Origin: Harmothoe impar
Lineage: Eukaryota > Annelida > Polychaeta > Phyllodocida > Polynoidae
DNA: 64,000 nucleotides
Reading direction: 5' to 3'
Assembly (NCBI GenBank): GCA_947462335.1
Contig: OX381721.1
Span: 37,040,488-37,104,487, forward strand
Shown here: piece by piece, positions 33,025 to 45,049 of the stretch
Layout: each line of letters opens with the position of its first letter
How positions within the stretch are numbered: the first letter of the stretch is position 1
Program-made: the position numbers and the translations under genes
The notes under the pieces: model-generated
The model's database searches: none
Told to the model about the DNA's origin: nothing
Seen by the model: only the letters and a program-made list of their open reading frames with translations

Positions 33025-33233
33025 AAGGAGTGGTAATTTTTTAACAAAATGTGGGGGGTGAAAGATTTTTGGGGGACCAAAAAAATTGCACCCGTTTTTA
33101 TTGAAAAAGTCTGCCCATTACTATGGCTGCGCTCAATGCGAGCTTGCTTGAAGAGGGGAGACCAACAAAATTTCAACCCTCTCGCTTGAAAATCTGCCAA
33201 CCCTCTCGTTGTTAAAAAAGGACCACTCCCTAA
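33025..33233. mobile_element. Family J element, copy 3 (duplicate)
   Basis: AAAGGAGTGGTAATTTTTTA left, GTTAAAAAAGGACCACTCCC right: clearer TIRs than in its partner at 29925. A 97-codon minus-strand ORF across it has no domain. Confidence 0.7.
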
Positions 33234-33716
33234 GGAGCGGCCACCTCTAACAGTCAGAGAGGGTTCCTAAGGTTATGGTCAAACCTACCAACTCTTATTA
33301 AGCAGCATCCAATTTCAACTAACAGAGTGGCAATTATTTAATGGCAGGGATGGAAATTCTTGGGATCCGCTCCCCCTCAAGAACAATAAATAATGTGACC
33401 CCTCTTTGAACTATAGTATCCCACGTTAGTTTTAGGTAAAACAATTGATATTCTTCTGACTAGCTCCATCTAGAGGGATAATTTTTGAGGCCCTCCTCAA
33501 ATCCACCCCCTCCCTTTTGCTAAATACTGACCACTCCCTGGCCCCACTTGATAGTTAAATGGTAGATTGTGGTTATTGGACTTGGGTTCACTTAGTTATT
33601 CACAACCCTTCATTAAAAAACCCTCATTAGGGACCCTTTATGTGACAAGGCTTATAATATTGTAAGCGATCACTCGAGTAGTTCACCACTATGTCATCTA
33701 TGTAGCTCACGATCAA

Positions 33717-34099
33717 CAATCCAGCTTTGGTCCTTTGGGCCCATGTGTGTTTTGCTTGGGCCAGCTTGGCTTGCCCATATATGGGATATGGTCCTTTTTG
33801 TCCGGGCTACCAGTGACAGCCCAGATCGGCCAGTTCAGGAAAACATTTTTTCTCATAAATATTTTGTAAATATTTCAAAACATGCTGACATATGATTTTC
33901 CTCCAGAAATCATCATTTATTGTACATTTTCATAGTTTATATTTAATCTGGGCTGGGGCTGGGCACTTTGAATCTGGGCTAGCCCATCTGGATTCCCACT
34001 GGTAGCCCTGGACAAAAAGGAGCATAACCCAGATATGGGCAAATCAGCCTGCCCATGTAAAAACACGTTCGGGTCCCACTAAGCAATGTTGGCCGGGAC
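33717..34099. mobile_element. Family H element, copy 3 (duplicate)
   Basis: Counterpart of 30627-31010. Retains CCCAGATATGGGCAAATCAG, which is altered in the first copy. Confidence 0.7.
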
Positions 34100-34298
34100 T
34101 ATACTATTAATTTGTGATTCGCTTCAGTCTCGATGCTTGGTTTAATCTAACCAATAATCAGTGGTACCAGGCTTCCTACCAGGTGTTTGCCACCGTTATC
34201 GCTTCTAAAATTAAACAGGGGTTCAATTTTGTTACTTTTCTTCTACTTGTTATAAGTTACAGAAACATCAATGATATTGAATAATCGAGAATGACGCG

Positions 34299-35483
34299 AC
34301 TCTAAAGCAGACTGAAGTACATAAATACATGACAGTGTGTGAACACACACAATAGGGCACCCTACTGTGCTTTATACCACACCTGGGTGGAAAGACAAAA
34401 GAAACTGCCTGCTTGTATAATACGGTCAAAAGGTGGGAAAAACACCGGTCTACCGACTCGTGATCAGCCTAGACTATTGCCAATTTCCTACAAACAAGGG
34501 TCTGGCAGCAGTAATCTATACATAACTTTTTCAGTATTTTGACAAATTTTTTTTTTGGGGTATTTATTATGAGGGTCTGTATAAACTCATTTAATATTAG
34601 ATAGGATGCCGCGCCCAGTTTTCTTATCAATTACTTGTTATTACAATTTCAGTAAATAGTATATTATTGTATGGGCAGCTCCTAATAACTGCTTGCAGAT
34701 GGGCTGTCCATGGATTTTATCTGGTCGAATTGTAAAACTATCCGATTAATCCACCTTTATAACTGTACCTAACTAGACCAAATAAAAGTTCGAATTTGTT
34801 CAAAAAAAGTGGTCTAACTACAACTTATACCGTAGTTCTGATATTAGCCAAGTTCCCCAACCCCAACCCATCCAAAATGGACAAAAATGGCCAGGCCTTT
34901 AACCGGTGAAAAGCCAGTTGATCCTTGACTGAATAAATACCCTGCACTAGAAACACCTTTTATCATGCTTTATCCATGCTAAAGGCCTCTACACCATGGC
35001 TGTCTATCACTCAGTGCATGGGGCCCCTACAACACGTTAAAGATGATGTGTCAGCTAAATATTTAGAGATCTTTTAGTTTTATCATATTACTGTTGTATA
35101 TCTTATCCCATACATCTTCCCTAACTTTTAAAATTATTGGCAGTGTCTTAGTCTTTAAGATGAGCACATGCAGTGCAATATTTTTTACTGTAGATCGACA
35201 CTAAAACTCCCTATGTGTTGATACTGCATGGCTCAGTGCATTCTCTATCACATTAGTTCCCCCAATACTCTCCTGGGGGAGTGTCTGAGTCAGTGAGGTA
35301 AATCAGGTACATTGTTATCAATCTCAAATTATGTATAAATAGACAAATATGTTGCACTGTTTATCAGCTAAAATGATAATGGAACCTATGGCATTGAAGT
35401 GATATCCATTTTGAAGAAAAGGTTTGAGAAGTCTATTAGCTGATATAGCAGTATAGTGCTTTGATTCAATTTGACGAAGGTTC
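34299..35483. other. Unannotated interval
   Basis: AT-rich non-coding. No gene, splice-bounded exon or repeat recognised. Confidence 0.45.
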
Positions 35484-35660
35484 TCATGAAGCAAGATTGT
35501 AGTCCTGGCTAGTAACTTGCCACAGCTACATTCAAGCATCAAATGATCCTACATGGTTGATACGCTCCTGAAGAGTAGTCATGATGCATCAATAGTGGTC
35601 TGGGATTCATGCATCATGACAACCAAGGTGGAAGCACAAGGCAGACCCTGATGGATTAAA
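35484..35660 (-). mobile_element. Family A copy, degenerate
   Basis: AGTCCTGGCTAGTAACTTGC, CTACATTCAAGCATCAAATG and GTCATGATGCATCAATAG remain. Confidence 0.6.
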
Positions 35661-35874
35661 TCAAACCCAAACCCATCAACCCTCCCCCCTCCAATCTCCT
35701 AGCAGATTCTCCAATCCATTTGTACTAGCACTACTTCCTTCTCTGTCAAACAGTGGCGGATCACCTTAAAATCTACCTATGCTATGCTTTTAAAGTAAGC
35801 TCATTTGCAACCATGAGTCGCTTCAAATATTTAGAGAAAGGTCTGAAGAACAGATGTTTAAAATTACAGATTAT

Positions 35875-36118
35875 TTGAGACTGTGCTGGGAGAGTGTCAA
35901 TTTGAGACTGTGGTGGGAGAGTGTGATATTTCAGACTGTGCTGGGAGAGTGTCTTATCTAGGACTGTGCTGGGAGAGTGTCTTATTTAAGACTGTGCTGG
36001 GAGAGTGTCTTATCTAAGACTGTGCTGGGAGAGTCTTATTTAAGATTGTGATGGGAGAGTGTCTTATTTGAGACTGTGCTTGGAGAGTGTCTTGTTTCAG
36101 ACTGTGCTGGGAGAGTGT
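35875..36118. repeat. 28-bp minisatellite
   Basis: About nine units with core GACTGTGCTGGGAGAGTGTC followed by TTATTTA or a variant. Runs without a gap into the exon candidate at 36133. Confidence 0.95.
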
Positions 36119-36132
36119 GCCCCACATGTAAG

Positions 36133-36272
36133 CCTGTCCCTACACCAACACCTCTACAATGGCTAACTTCTACTGGCACAGGAAGTACAGTGACGGCCAT
36201 TACAATGCCCACTCCGCCCCCAGCGTCTGTTTGCCTTGCTGTTTGGGGCCCTGTGTGAATGTGCTCATTGAC
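36133..36272 (+). CDS. Candidate exon, possibly a first coding exon (unidentified Cys-rich peptide)
   Basis: An ATG at 36159 opens MANFYWHRKYSDGHYNAHSA, then PSVCLPCCLGPCVNVLID. It ends at a usable donor, GAC|GTAGGG (36272/36273). Without splicing the frame gives VGGRIR and a stop at 36291-36293. A possible acceptor (ATGTAAG, 36131-36132) would extend the exon upstream in frame (CPYTNTST), but its pyrimidine tract is poor. The aromatic/His-rich start and the CLPCCLGPC cluster (possible palmitoylation or metal-binding cysteines) look more protein-like than other frames nearby. I do not recognise a family. It may be chance. Confidence 0.35.
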
Positions 36273-36293
36273 GTAGGGGGCCGTATCCGGTGA

Positions 36294-37742
36294 CTAGACG
36301 TCAGGGACTAGGCACTGTCAAATGCAGCTTTGTGAATTGTGTTCCAAACGGTCAAAGGATCCTTGAACTTATGTGTGCACACTTTTATACAATGGACCAT
36401 GGCAATTCAAAGGACTAAAAATGTCCCCTCTGACATTGGTGTAAGATACATAGGACAGTTTTACAAATGATTTAAATTTTCAACCTGTAATAAAGTGATG
36501 AATCACAAATTATTCCATATTGTTTTTTTTTCAGAGAATTGAATTTGGACTTCTTTAGCCATAGTAGAGCATACCTGATTCTTCAAGGTCCCACTGCATG
36601 AACGTTTGCATTTATGCAAATTAAAAATGCTTCAAACCACCTGGTGTGGAAGATGTCTACTATTCCGTTTTATTCCACTTTTTATTAATTTCAAGTAATG
36701 AATGTTAAACAGCAGTAACTTGACCCTGTTAAATGCTCTATCTGAAAAAAGAAGAACCGATAAAAAACAAACTTATTGCCAATTAAATCATTTAGAAAAG
36801 GGCAGAAGAACTGTTACTATGTATTTACAAATTGCAATTATGTATCTACAAGTGTTCACACTTCATTTATGGTAAAATGTGTATGTAATATTTCATTGTT
36901 TATCAATAAAATGGCTGATGAACCCTTTCATTCTGCCTGTGATGAATATCTTATTATCTGCCTGAGACATCTGCCAGTTCACACTTTGATCAAGGCACAG
37001 TTGGATTACATGTCACGTCTTGCCAGGCCTGGATAATGCTGGAACTTCTCCTATACAGGTATAACAGCCCCAAAAAGGATATTCTACCAGTAAGAGGAGA
37101 TTGTCCCATACTTAAGACAGCCCCTTGGTTCACGCCCTGCCCTTATCTCTACAGAGATAAGGGCCACCGGGAGAGATGAGGGCCACCACCGGTCCGCACC
37201 TCCAAGGGGGATTCTTCCAATACTGTATCTTATACAGGTGTGGTGGTGTGGGAAGGGTTAAGGGGGAGGTGAGTCCACATATAAACATACCTTATTTTAA
37301 ACTATATTTTGACATCTAAATCGTTATATATCTCGTACAATACAAGACTGTTATACAAGCCTTTTCACATACAACTAGCCAACTATATTGTCTAGTTATA
37401 TAGAGGTTAATTATTTTCACGAAATGGTTTTTAGATATTTGCAAATTAAGTTTACCTCAAATTACATGTATATTGACCAAAAGTCAAAGGGAGATCATTC
37501 CTCATCCTACTTTTCCCCCGCGTGGTATGAAATCCCGGATTCCCCCGACCTGCTTCCTGAACGAAGGTTACTGCTATATATACCAATATCATATACCCAA
37601 TAACTTATCCCGACCGACAACAGTCCCTTATACAGAACTTCAGAGAGAGGCCTCTCCAAGATTGCGTGATACCAAATTCACTTCTATATACTCTGGATGC
37701 AAAAGAAGGAACTTTTTTTTAGATCCTCACTATTTGCGTTAG
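36294..37742. other. Unannotated interval
   Basis: Mainly AT-rich. Contains a short inverted repeat near 37142-37195 (AGAGATAAGGGCCACCGGGA / AGAGATGAGGGCCACCACCG, direct copies) and small ORFs without domains. Confidence 0.45.
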
Positions 37743-37993
37743 TTAAGCCTCTAAGGGCGGCATAATGCCTTAATGCATCATGCCTTTGGTTGTCATGATG
37801 CATGAATGCAGCCCTGGCGCGTAACTCGCCAGTGCTGCATTCAATCATCATGCAGACCCTACGGGATTGAGACACTCCTGAAGGGTCAGTATAATGCACA
37901 AATGCAGCACTGTTGAGTTACTCGCTGGACCTGCATTGGTGCATCATGATGACAAATGTCATCTTTTAGCGACATCTGTCCTTAAAGGGTTAA
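37743..37993 (-). mobile_element. Family A copy, full length
   Basis: TTAAGCCTCTAAGGGCGG ... GACATCTGTCCTTAAAGGGT with TTAA. Both hairpins are well kept (GGCGCGTAACTCGCC; GTTGAGTTACTCGC). Confidence 0.92.
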
Positions 37994-40372
37994 ATGTACG
38001 TCTCAACCTTCAGTAGTTGATTGCATATATAATGCCAGTATTGATGTTACGTTTTACCAACCTACATCGATCACATATACTGACATCTTTAACGAGTCTG
38101 CGTCATGTTCTCATTAAGAAGCTACTTAAAAGTACTATGTCTTAAATGTAGGCCAATATGAAGTATCAGAGGATGGAATCTACATCGAATTGAAAAAGAT
38201 CCAATCTTTATAGCAGTAGTAACGTTCATTGACGTAAATGTTTTTGGGTTTTCATCATTATGCTTAGAACATTCATATATAGTATTACTCTCTGTGATCT
38301 AAGATCAACAGGTCAATTAGTCTTCATCTATATCTGGATGCCATCCGAGGGGACCGGCAGATGAGTGGTGCCGATTCTTTTGCGGAAACCCACTCAACTC
38401 TACAGAGATGGCTTAATGCATGGCTTCATCGGTACCTGGTACTATCGTAGGAAGTCAGACATAAGGCTTAGGAGAGTGAGAAATTTTTACAAAAAATGAT
38501 ACCTAGTCTTCAGATACACGCAGAAAGTTAGAAATGGCGTATCAAATACACATGGAACTGGCTAGATCAAAAATGTGCCAAGAGGGAGATGTTGGGGCTG
38601 CAGATTTTAACGAGATTCCTCAGTAGAATATCAACCGCCAAAAAAAAACTGTGTTTTTTTTAGTTCAGTTTACATGTGGAAAATATCTGGAATGCAAATA
38701 GCCACATTGGCTCAAGGTCATCACAATAACGCACTGAATCTTACAGTAACTAGGAATATCATGAAAGTGTTGGGTATTCTAGTTAAAAAACAACTGAGAT
38801 CAGTCAAACTAAGAGGCATAAGAGCGTCTTCTTCTTGACAAGAAAAATGTACTTTACAACAATAGATTTCAAACCCTCAGTCATTTTTTGAAACTGGAGG
38901 AACACCTCTGTTTCAGTGTTTGGGAAAACATGGAGGACAGTGGCAATGTCTACCTAAAATGGCACCGGTCCAGCAAATTTACAAGTCTAGAAGGACCGAA
39001 TGTCCAGTCACTTTTTAGGCTTTTCTGAACGAGAAGAATTCAGTTGGGCTTCTAAAGCTGAAATATGTTTGTCTATACAGTATAAAACTATATCTCTCTC
39101 CTTATTTGGCCATAAATTATTATAAATAAATTGTATTTTAAATGGACAAAACTATTTTATACTTAGGTGCATTACATTGTCAGATATGTGGCTATCCTGT
39201 CCTCCAAAAATATAGTCGGTCCTGCAACACTGAAAATTTGCAGGACCGAATGTCCTGTGGGAAGAAAAGGTTTTCGCAAAGACTGCTGTTTTCTTTTGGC
39301 CTGGGAATGGTAAATTCATAGAAACACCAGCTCCCTACCTCTAGCACAGACAAATAGTGGTAGCGCCTTTTTCCATTAGCAGCTGAAACCAGATATGTGG
39401 TATTGGACACTCGATGAAACATTGGTTTGTTTGGTCTCCGTTAGCGGGAGGGGAGGGGGCAGCAGGAGGAGGGCTATAGGGCTCCTAGGTGTTAGGCCAT
39501 GGGGGCAGCCATTGCTAACCCCCATTCCTACTGAGGTTGTATCTAGATGGGACCTAAGTCTAGATAGTAATTGCTTCAGTCTGCGTTACCCTGAAGACAT
39601 GCAAACAGCATTGACCCTCTGTACCTAGGCCTACTCACTGTAGGGCCAGATGCAATGCTGGCCTGTCCTGTTATTTCATAACCCCCGGTTAGCTGCTCCA
39701 CCTACTGGCCAAAGGCCTGTACTGAAAGTCCTCAACTTAGCACAAGTGGTGCTGTATTTGACGGCTATGTTGCCAAGAGGGGACTTCTGGCTCCAATCAT
39801 AGACCAAAGTCTAGGGAATGCGATAAAGTTTTAGGTACTACGGGTATAATTGATACATGAAATTTGGCAAAATAAGCACATTTAACATGCCTTAAAGGAG
39901 CACTTTAAGTGGCTTTAAGTCGCGTAATGAGTAAATGTCATGGTAAGATTATAACTACATGAAGTGGCTCTAAAAAGTGGCATTTATTTGCATGAATTAT
40001 GCTTAAAGTGTGAACATATTAGCAAAGAGGGAGTTTTGAGTCTGTATTGACAGATTTTAAGGCAGGGATTCGTCATGACAACATGCCCGTCCCTATAATA
40101 TATGAGTTGTTGACTGGGGGATCCCGATGGTGGGGGCCGCATTGGTTTAGAGTGATCCTGTTTCTGAGCTGAGAGCTTTTCTGTGTTCCGACAAATAAAG
40201 TCAAACTGGATAAGATGCCTTGGCGTAGAAGGTACCCCCCCCCCTTTAGCTGTGTTCATTATTAAACAACTTGGGGGAGGGGGGGAGGTTTGTTCAAACT
40301 CTCTTTGGTCGGGAACATTCCCCGCCCCCTCCCAAAATGAATGTAGTTCTATCCGTCTCTATGCCATATAGT
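37994..40372. other. Unannotated interval (2.4 kb)
   Basis: No clear gene. At about 39205-39260 a piece resembling the end of family F occurs (CAGGACCGAATGTCCTG). A 77-codon + strand ORF (39395-39628) and a 91-codon minus ORF (39984-40259) have no recognised domain. C/G tracts lie at 40232 and 40275. Confidence 0.4.
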
Positions 40373-40535
40373 TACACTGTGAATAGTTGGTGTAGTTACA
40401 CAGTAGAATTGACTGTAGATCTACAGTAGAATCTACTGTAGAATGCAGTTACAATAGTAGATTCTACTGTTTACCAACAGTAGAATCTACTTTGCACCTA
40501 CAACATTTTTAACCTCAACACCTTTTACAGTGTAG
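40373..40535. repeat. Inverted-repeat-rich element
   Basis: Starts GTTACACTGTGAATAGTTGG and ends near CTTTTACAGTGTAGTCAC. Between them are repeated TAGAATCTACTGTA/TACAGTAGATTCTA palindromic pieces. Likely a MITE with self-complementary internal units. Confidence 0.55.
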
Positions 40536-40772
40536 TCACCAGAGTAACCACTGAAAGCACTTCCGATGAATTAAGATGAATGCGTTTTTAACATGAATCA
40601 GTTTTAGCTATAGCCAAACCATACACAGAGTAGCTTGGCAGAATGTCGTGATCTGGCTAATGACTTAAATACCACTAGGGTTCAGCTGATCTGAAACTAA
40701 GCCACCATGAATTGGGACTTCTGTACATATCATGTATGGTACCATTGCCGTCTGCCAAACACATGCAGCCTA

Positions 40773-41045
40773 CACAGAGAAAATAAACAGTGTCAAAGGG
40801 AGTCTGGGCTGCCTCCAGATTGACTTCCCTCCATAGGGGAGCCCAGACTTCCCTCCATAGGGGAGCCCAGACTGCCTAAGAGAGTCTTGATGACTCCCTG
40901 GCTGACCTAGTGGAGTAGCCTGGGAGAGTCACACAACTCCCTGGCTCACCTAAGAGAGTCAGAGAAGGACCTGGGCTCCCTCAGAGAGGGGAGTCATTCT
41001 GGAGGCAACCTGGACTCCCTTTTGACGCTGTTTCTTTTCTCTGTG
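40773..41045. mobile_element. TIR element with 31-bp arms
   Basis: CACAGAGAAAATAAACAGTG, TCAAAGGGAGTC at the left; GACTCCCTTTTGACGCTGTT, TCTTTTCTCTGTG at the right. The inside has repeated GGGAGCCCAGACT and GACTCCCTGGCT(G/C)ACCTA units. No coding capacity. Confidence 0.9.
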
Positions 41046-41577
41046 AAGTTGTATAATACTTGCACATTAAACCCATCTTTAGTAGACATAATAGTCCCAC
41101 AAGGTTTGTGTCTGGACCTGCCCCCATTCAACGTATTGGGCCAGTGTGACTTCACATGATTATTGGCAACTGGGAAGCGTTGGTTTAGACTAAAACTGGG
41201 CCTTAGTCTAGTCTTGACCGTGTCAGTTCAGTTTACATGTCACTGAGTCAGTTCCTCCCCTTGAAATTCAAGAATGTAGATATTATGGGTGAATTGTAAA
41301 AATGACATACTCCTATATTGGTGCACCTTTATATCATTCCCTCGATCCCATTCGAATACCATATATTAGGCCGGGACATTTTTGATGACATTACTTCCTT
41401 TGCTTCTTTTTGAATTTTAAATGTAATTGTATGTATTGTCACTCTACCATCTTTATTTATCCTCGCAACATCATACACATGTGTATTCTAAGGAACGGGA
41501 CAAACAACGGACACTGGATGTCATTATATTTATGTAATCACTTATTTAAACCTTTAAATCCAAAATGACACCTGAAT
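41046..41577. other. Unannotated interval
   Basis: Nothing recognised. Confidence 0.4.
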
Positions 41578-41744
41578 ACTGTAAAACCTCGCATATAAAC
41601 AGCGGCTAGTACGCTTTTACCTACTATGGTACAGTATTAAATGTCACCATAGTCAGATCACTGGTGAGGCTTATGGGATTCGCTCAAACTCGGGGTGCGG
41701 CTTATATGCGAGTTAGGCTTATAAATACTGGAGGTTTTACGGTA
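41578..41744. mobile_element. Family E MITE, copy 2
   Basis: TACTGTAAAACCTCGCATAT left; ATACTGGAGGTTTTACGGTA right. Subterminal GCTTATATGCGAG piece. Confidence 0.85.
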
Positions 41745-42184
41745 ATCATCATTCAATCTTAGGGGAGTTTTGCGTTAGCATGGCTTTTCCAGCAGAATAT
41801 GCTAAGAATTAAAGTTGCGATTTAAATCCCCAACAAAAAGCAGATGTATTCTGACAGACTATATAACCCTTACCTATACACCAATGCTGCAAGAAAGGGA
41901 AATATTTCAGAAAGGTTTTTGAACATGCATATTACCTCAAAATCCTGCATTCTTATATAAGCCATCTAAAAGATAATTCGCTTGTGAATCGATCTTTTTT
42001 GCAAATATAGCTATAACAGACAATGTAATGCAGGTTTCAGCTAAAACCAATGTAAATGCAAGTTTATCACAAAAAGTGACCCTTACTTGCTGCATGGGTC
42101 TATCATTGTGGAAAGGCCCATACAGGTCTATAGCAAGCTCCTTTTCTGGTCTCATGGACGCCAACACACTAAAGACCCAAAGTC

Positions 42185-42245
42185 TGGGCGGGAATCGACC
42201 CGGGTGGTTCTCGGCCCTTTACCCGCTCTACGGTCAATGAGGGAA
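42185..42245 (-). other. Possible tRNA-like (SINE head) fragment
   Basis: On the minus strand, CCGTAGAGCGGGT (A-box-like) is followed about 20 bp later by GGGTCGATTCCCGCC, close to a B box but missing one T. The acceptor stem cannot be formed. A decayed tRNA-derived SINE head is possible. Confidence 0.25.
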
Positions 42246-42355
42246 CAGACAGGTGCAGAGGGCAGTGTAGGGCAACATCAATGAGTCCTATACTACTTCA
42301 GTACTCCTGCCAAGTAAGAACAGCCTCTTTGACGCTTTAAGGACGGCTAGATCTG

Positions 42356-42583
42356 TTAACCCTTTAAGGACAGTATAATGCATTATGCCCTTGGTCGTCA
42401 TGATGCATGAATGCAGCCCTGGCATTCAAGCATCATGCCAACCCTGCAGGTTGAGATACTTCGGAAAGGTTGGCATGATGCACCAATTTAGCACCGGTGG
42501 GCAAATCGCCGTTAAATCACTAGGGCTGCATCAGTGCATGATGACGACGAATGTCATCTTCTAGTGACATGCGTGAAAGGGTT
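42356..42583 (-). mobile_element. Family A copy
   Basis: TTAACCCTTTAAGGACAG ... GACATGCGTGAAAGGGTTA. Hairpin 2 has lost its loop side (GCAGCCCTGGCATTCAAGCA). Confidence 0.88.
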
Positions 42584-42720
42584 AGTGTACCATGCCCTTT
42601 GTTGTCATGATGCGTGTGACAAGGCACTCACCAGTGTAGCACTAAAACCATTATTCTTGATACACTCCTGATGCATCGGCATGATGCACAAACACAGAGC
42701 TGCCAAAATCAAAAGATTAA
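42584..42720 (-). mobile_element. Family A partial copy, adjacent
   Basis: GTACCATGCCCTTTGTTGTC, ACAAGGCACTCACCAGTG and GGCATGATGCACAAACACAG remain. It starts where the previous copy ends. Confidence 0.65.
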
Positions 42721-42910
42721 GCCGGCAAAGGTTTCAGTTTACCGCTGAATTTAAAAATGTGATATATTATTCTCTTCGGCCTTTTTGCATATTTATTATC
42801 AACGTTGGCCTACTGAAGGAGGCCATTGGGTGGTCTAGCTTTGCATATTGATTCAATCAAATGTAGCCTGGCTCTGGGAATATTTTCACCCTTGAATTAA
42901 AGGCAGTAAT

Positions 42911-43040
42911 TGAACCCTTTAAGGGCAGCATGATACTGTAATGGATCATGTCCCTGGTCGTCATGATGCATGAATACAGACCTGGCGATTAACTCACCAG
43001 AGCTGCATTCAAGCATCACGCCAACCTTATGAGGTTGGAA
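42911..43040 (-). mobile_element. Family A partial copy
   Basis: TGAACCCTTTAAGGGCAG, TGGTCGTCATGATGCATGAA and hairpin 2 only. Confidence 0.8.
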
Positions 43041-43086
43041 TGAATGTCATGTGTATCTATGTAGTCTTAAGTAAGATTAAATGGTT

Positions 43087-43442
43087 CACTGATATTCCTA
43101 GGCTCCCTATACGACCAATCTCTCAGTCACTAGTGCTTAACCTAGTGAGTCATTTTTTGGCTCCCTATACGACCAAACTAGGTACGTTATTATTGCCAGG
43201 CTGGTCAGTACTGACCAACCAACCTTAGTCTTTTCATTTCCAGGGGGAGCCACTGAGTGGTCATCACAGGTGGTCCCAACTTGTGGTATACAAATACAAC
43301 ACACTCATGATGAACCTAGATTAGCCAGTACTGACTGACCCCTCAATCATTTTGGAATATAACTTCGCCATTATGACTAACACTCATATAACCAACCTAT
43401 ACTCTGTACTGACTAACCCTTTCAACCTATGGATTTTCAGTG
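43087..43442 (+). mobile_element. Family C element, copy 5
   Basis: Full length, CACTGATATTCCTAGGCTCC ... GGATTTTCAGTG. No convincing target duplication; flanks are ATGGTT and TGAACACC. Confidence 0.9.
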
Positions 43443-44967
43443 TGAACACCAACTGTTCACCACACACTGGGGCCTGATCACGGCTGATGGCCCGCCTGTG
43501 AGGGGGGCTCGACATGCAATACTCTCCTCCACACTACCAATGGTATCTTTAGCACTGACAACAGGGTTATAGTCCAATGCAGCAAGAAAGGGTCACCTTT
43601 CATAGTAAAGTTGTGTTTAGCAGGTGGAGGACTAGTATAGCAGAACAGGATGGCCTGCATAAACAGGCAGCCTGTAATTTCAGGCCGCCCTGCCTGTGCT
43701 TTCAGGTCGCCCCTATACACTCTCCTAGCACAGCAGGCTGGTAAGACAGGCTTGGAGCCTGGTGTAGCAGGTGGGGCATCAGGCCTTCTTACCTTCTCCA
43801 AGCAGATTCAATGCTCTATGTGCTCCAAACTAGACAATGTACAGATTTAAACTTGTAATTACTCATAAATGCAACGGACTATGCACTAAATGCATATATA
43901 AGTTGATAGGTAATTTATTGATCTATATATTAAAGGGGGCTTTATTTTTTGCAAATATCATATAAAAATCGCAAATATGATTATATAAAAGCTATTCTCC
44001 GAGTCTGAGGGCGACTTCCTGTCAAAATTCCGCCATTTTTAGGGGGGATGTATAACGTTACTGGGTCCAGACGTAGCATAGAAATATGTTGATTCTAATA
44101 AAAGTTGTGTATAAATTTGTAAATACTCACAGATGAATCGAGAAATATGTATTTATCTTTATATATTGACCATTTTAAAAGCCTAACTTAGCCTAATATT
44201 GCCGAAATTCGCAAGTTTTAGGGGGGCGTCCTATCAAATACAGTGCATTACGTCCCCCAACAAAATGGCCGCCGGTTCTGCGCACAGCGCCCCCTACAGC
44301 CTTAGGCGACTCAGAGAATGGTAAAGAACACAGTGCTGTAGCTATACAACCCTGTATACCAGGCTGGGTGACCTGGAATAACGGGCTGGGTGTGTTCTGC
44401 AGGCTGGGTGTGTTCTGCAGGCTGTCCAGGCAGTCTTCCACCTGTTTAGTTGGTTTTAGCACAATTATCCTCATAACATTGCCTGTAATGGCTGTCTTTA
44501 ACAAATGGTTCATATCAGGAGATTCGCAAGACAATTGTCTTTTAAACAGTATATATCAGAATACAGTATTTTGACATTGTATCTATGAAACTATCAGTCA
44601 CACTTCAGAAATGTTCAAAAAACTTTTCTGAAAATGACACCCATTGTTACTTCATAGATCTATAGAGGGTGTGTGGGCAGCAGCTGCTGCAGAGCTGGAC
44701 TTGACATCGTCCTTTCTGCACTGGTGTACCATCAGGCCTCTATACCATAAATTCTAGCATATAAGTAGGTAGGCCAAGCAGGGAACGCATACCCGGGCCT
44801 GTACGTGTCACAGTGCTAAATAACCCAATTCAAATAATGGATTACTCAGTAATTAAAACATTACAGCATCAAATGTCATTATGAAAAGAAAGGGGCAGAT
44901 GGTACTATTTTCTATCTGACCCATCTGTATGTGCCAGGCTGATAGGTAATGAGAAATTAATTTCTGA

Positions 44968-44969
<2 letters not shown>
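43443..44969. other. Unannotated interval (1.5 kb)
   Basis: Two TTTTTAGGGGGG/TTTTAGGGGGGCG pieces (44037, 44217), a YY1-like ACAAAATGGCCGCCGG site (about 44260), and a direct repeat GGCTGGGTGTGTTCTGCA (44385, 44403). Minus ORFs of 107 and 113 codons have no domain. No gene can be supported. Confidence 0.4.

Positions 44970-45042
<73 letters not shown>
44970..45042. repeat. (AT)n microsatellite
   Basis: About 36 uninterrupted AT units. Confidence 0.98.

Positions 45043-45049
<7 letters not shown>

Larger units (their letters stand above)
31328..34298 (+). repeat. Tandem segmental duplication, copy 2
   Basis: About 2,970 bp, directly joined to copy 1. Differences: an expanded G-tract at about 32231-32250 (only GGGGGAGGGGGG at the same place in copy 1), small indels in the J and H parts, and no 99-bp TIR element. 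Confidence 0.95.

Noticed and set aside
32907..33200. 97-aa minus-strand ORF
   Set aside because: Covers a family J element in the duplicated unit. The other copy of the unit has frame-breaking differences.
42185..42245. A functional tRNA gene
   Set aside because: The B box lacks one T and no acceptor stem can be paired; kept only as a weak tRNA-like fragment.
43478..43801. 107-aa Pro/Cys-rich minus ORF
   Set aside because: Internal GCCTG/CAGGC repeats give the composition. No recognisable family or supporting splice signals.
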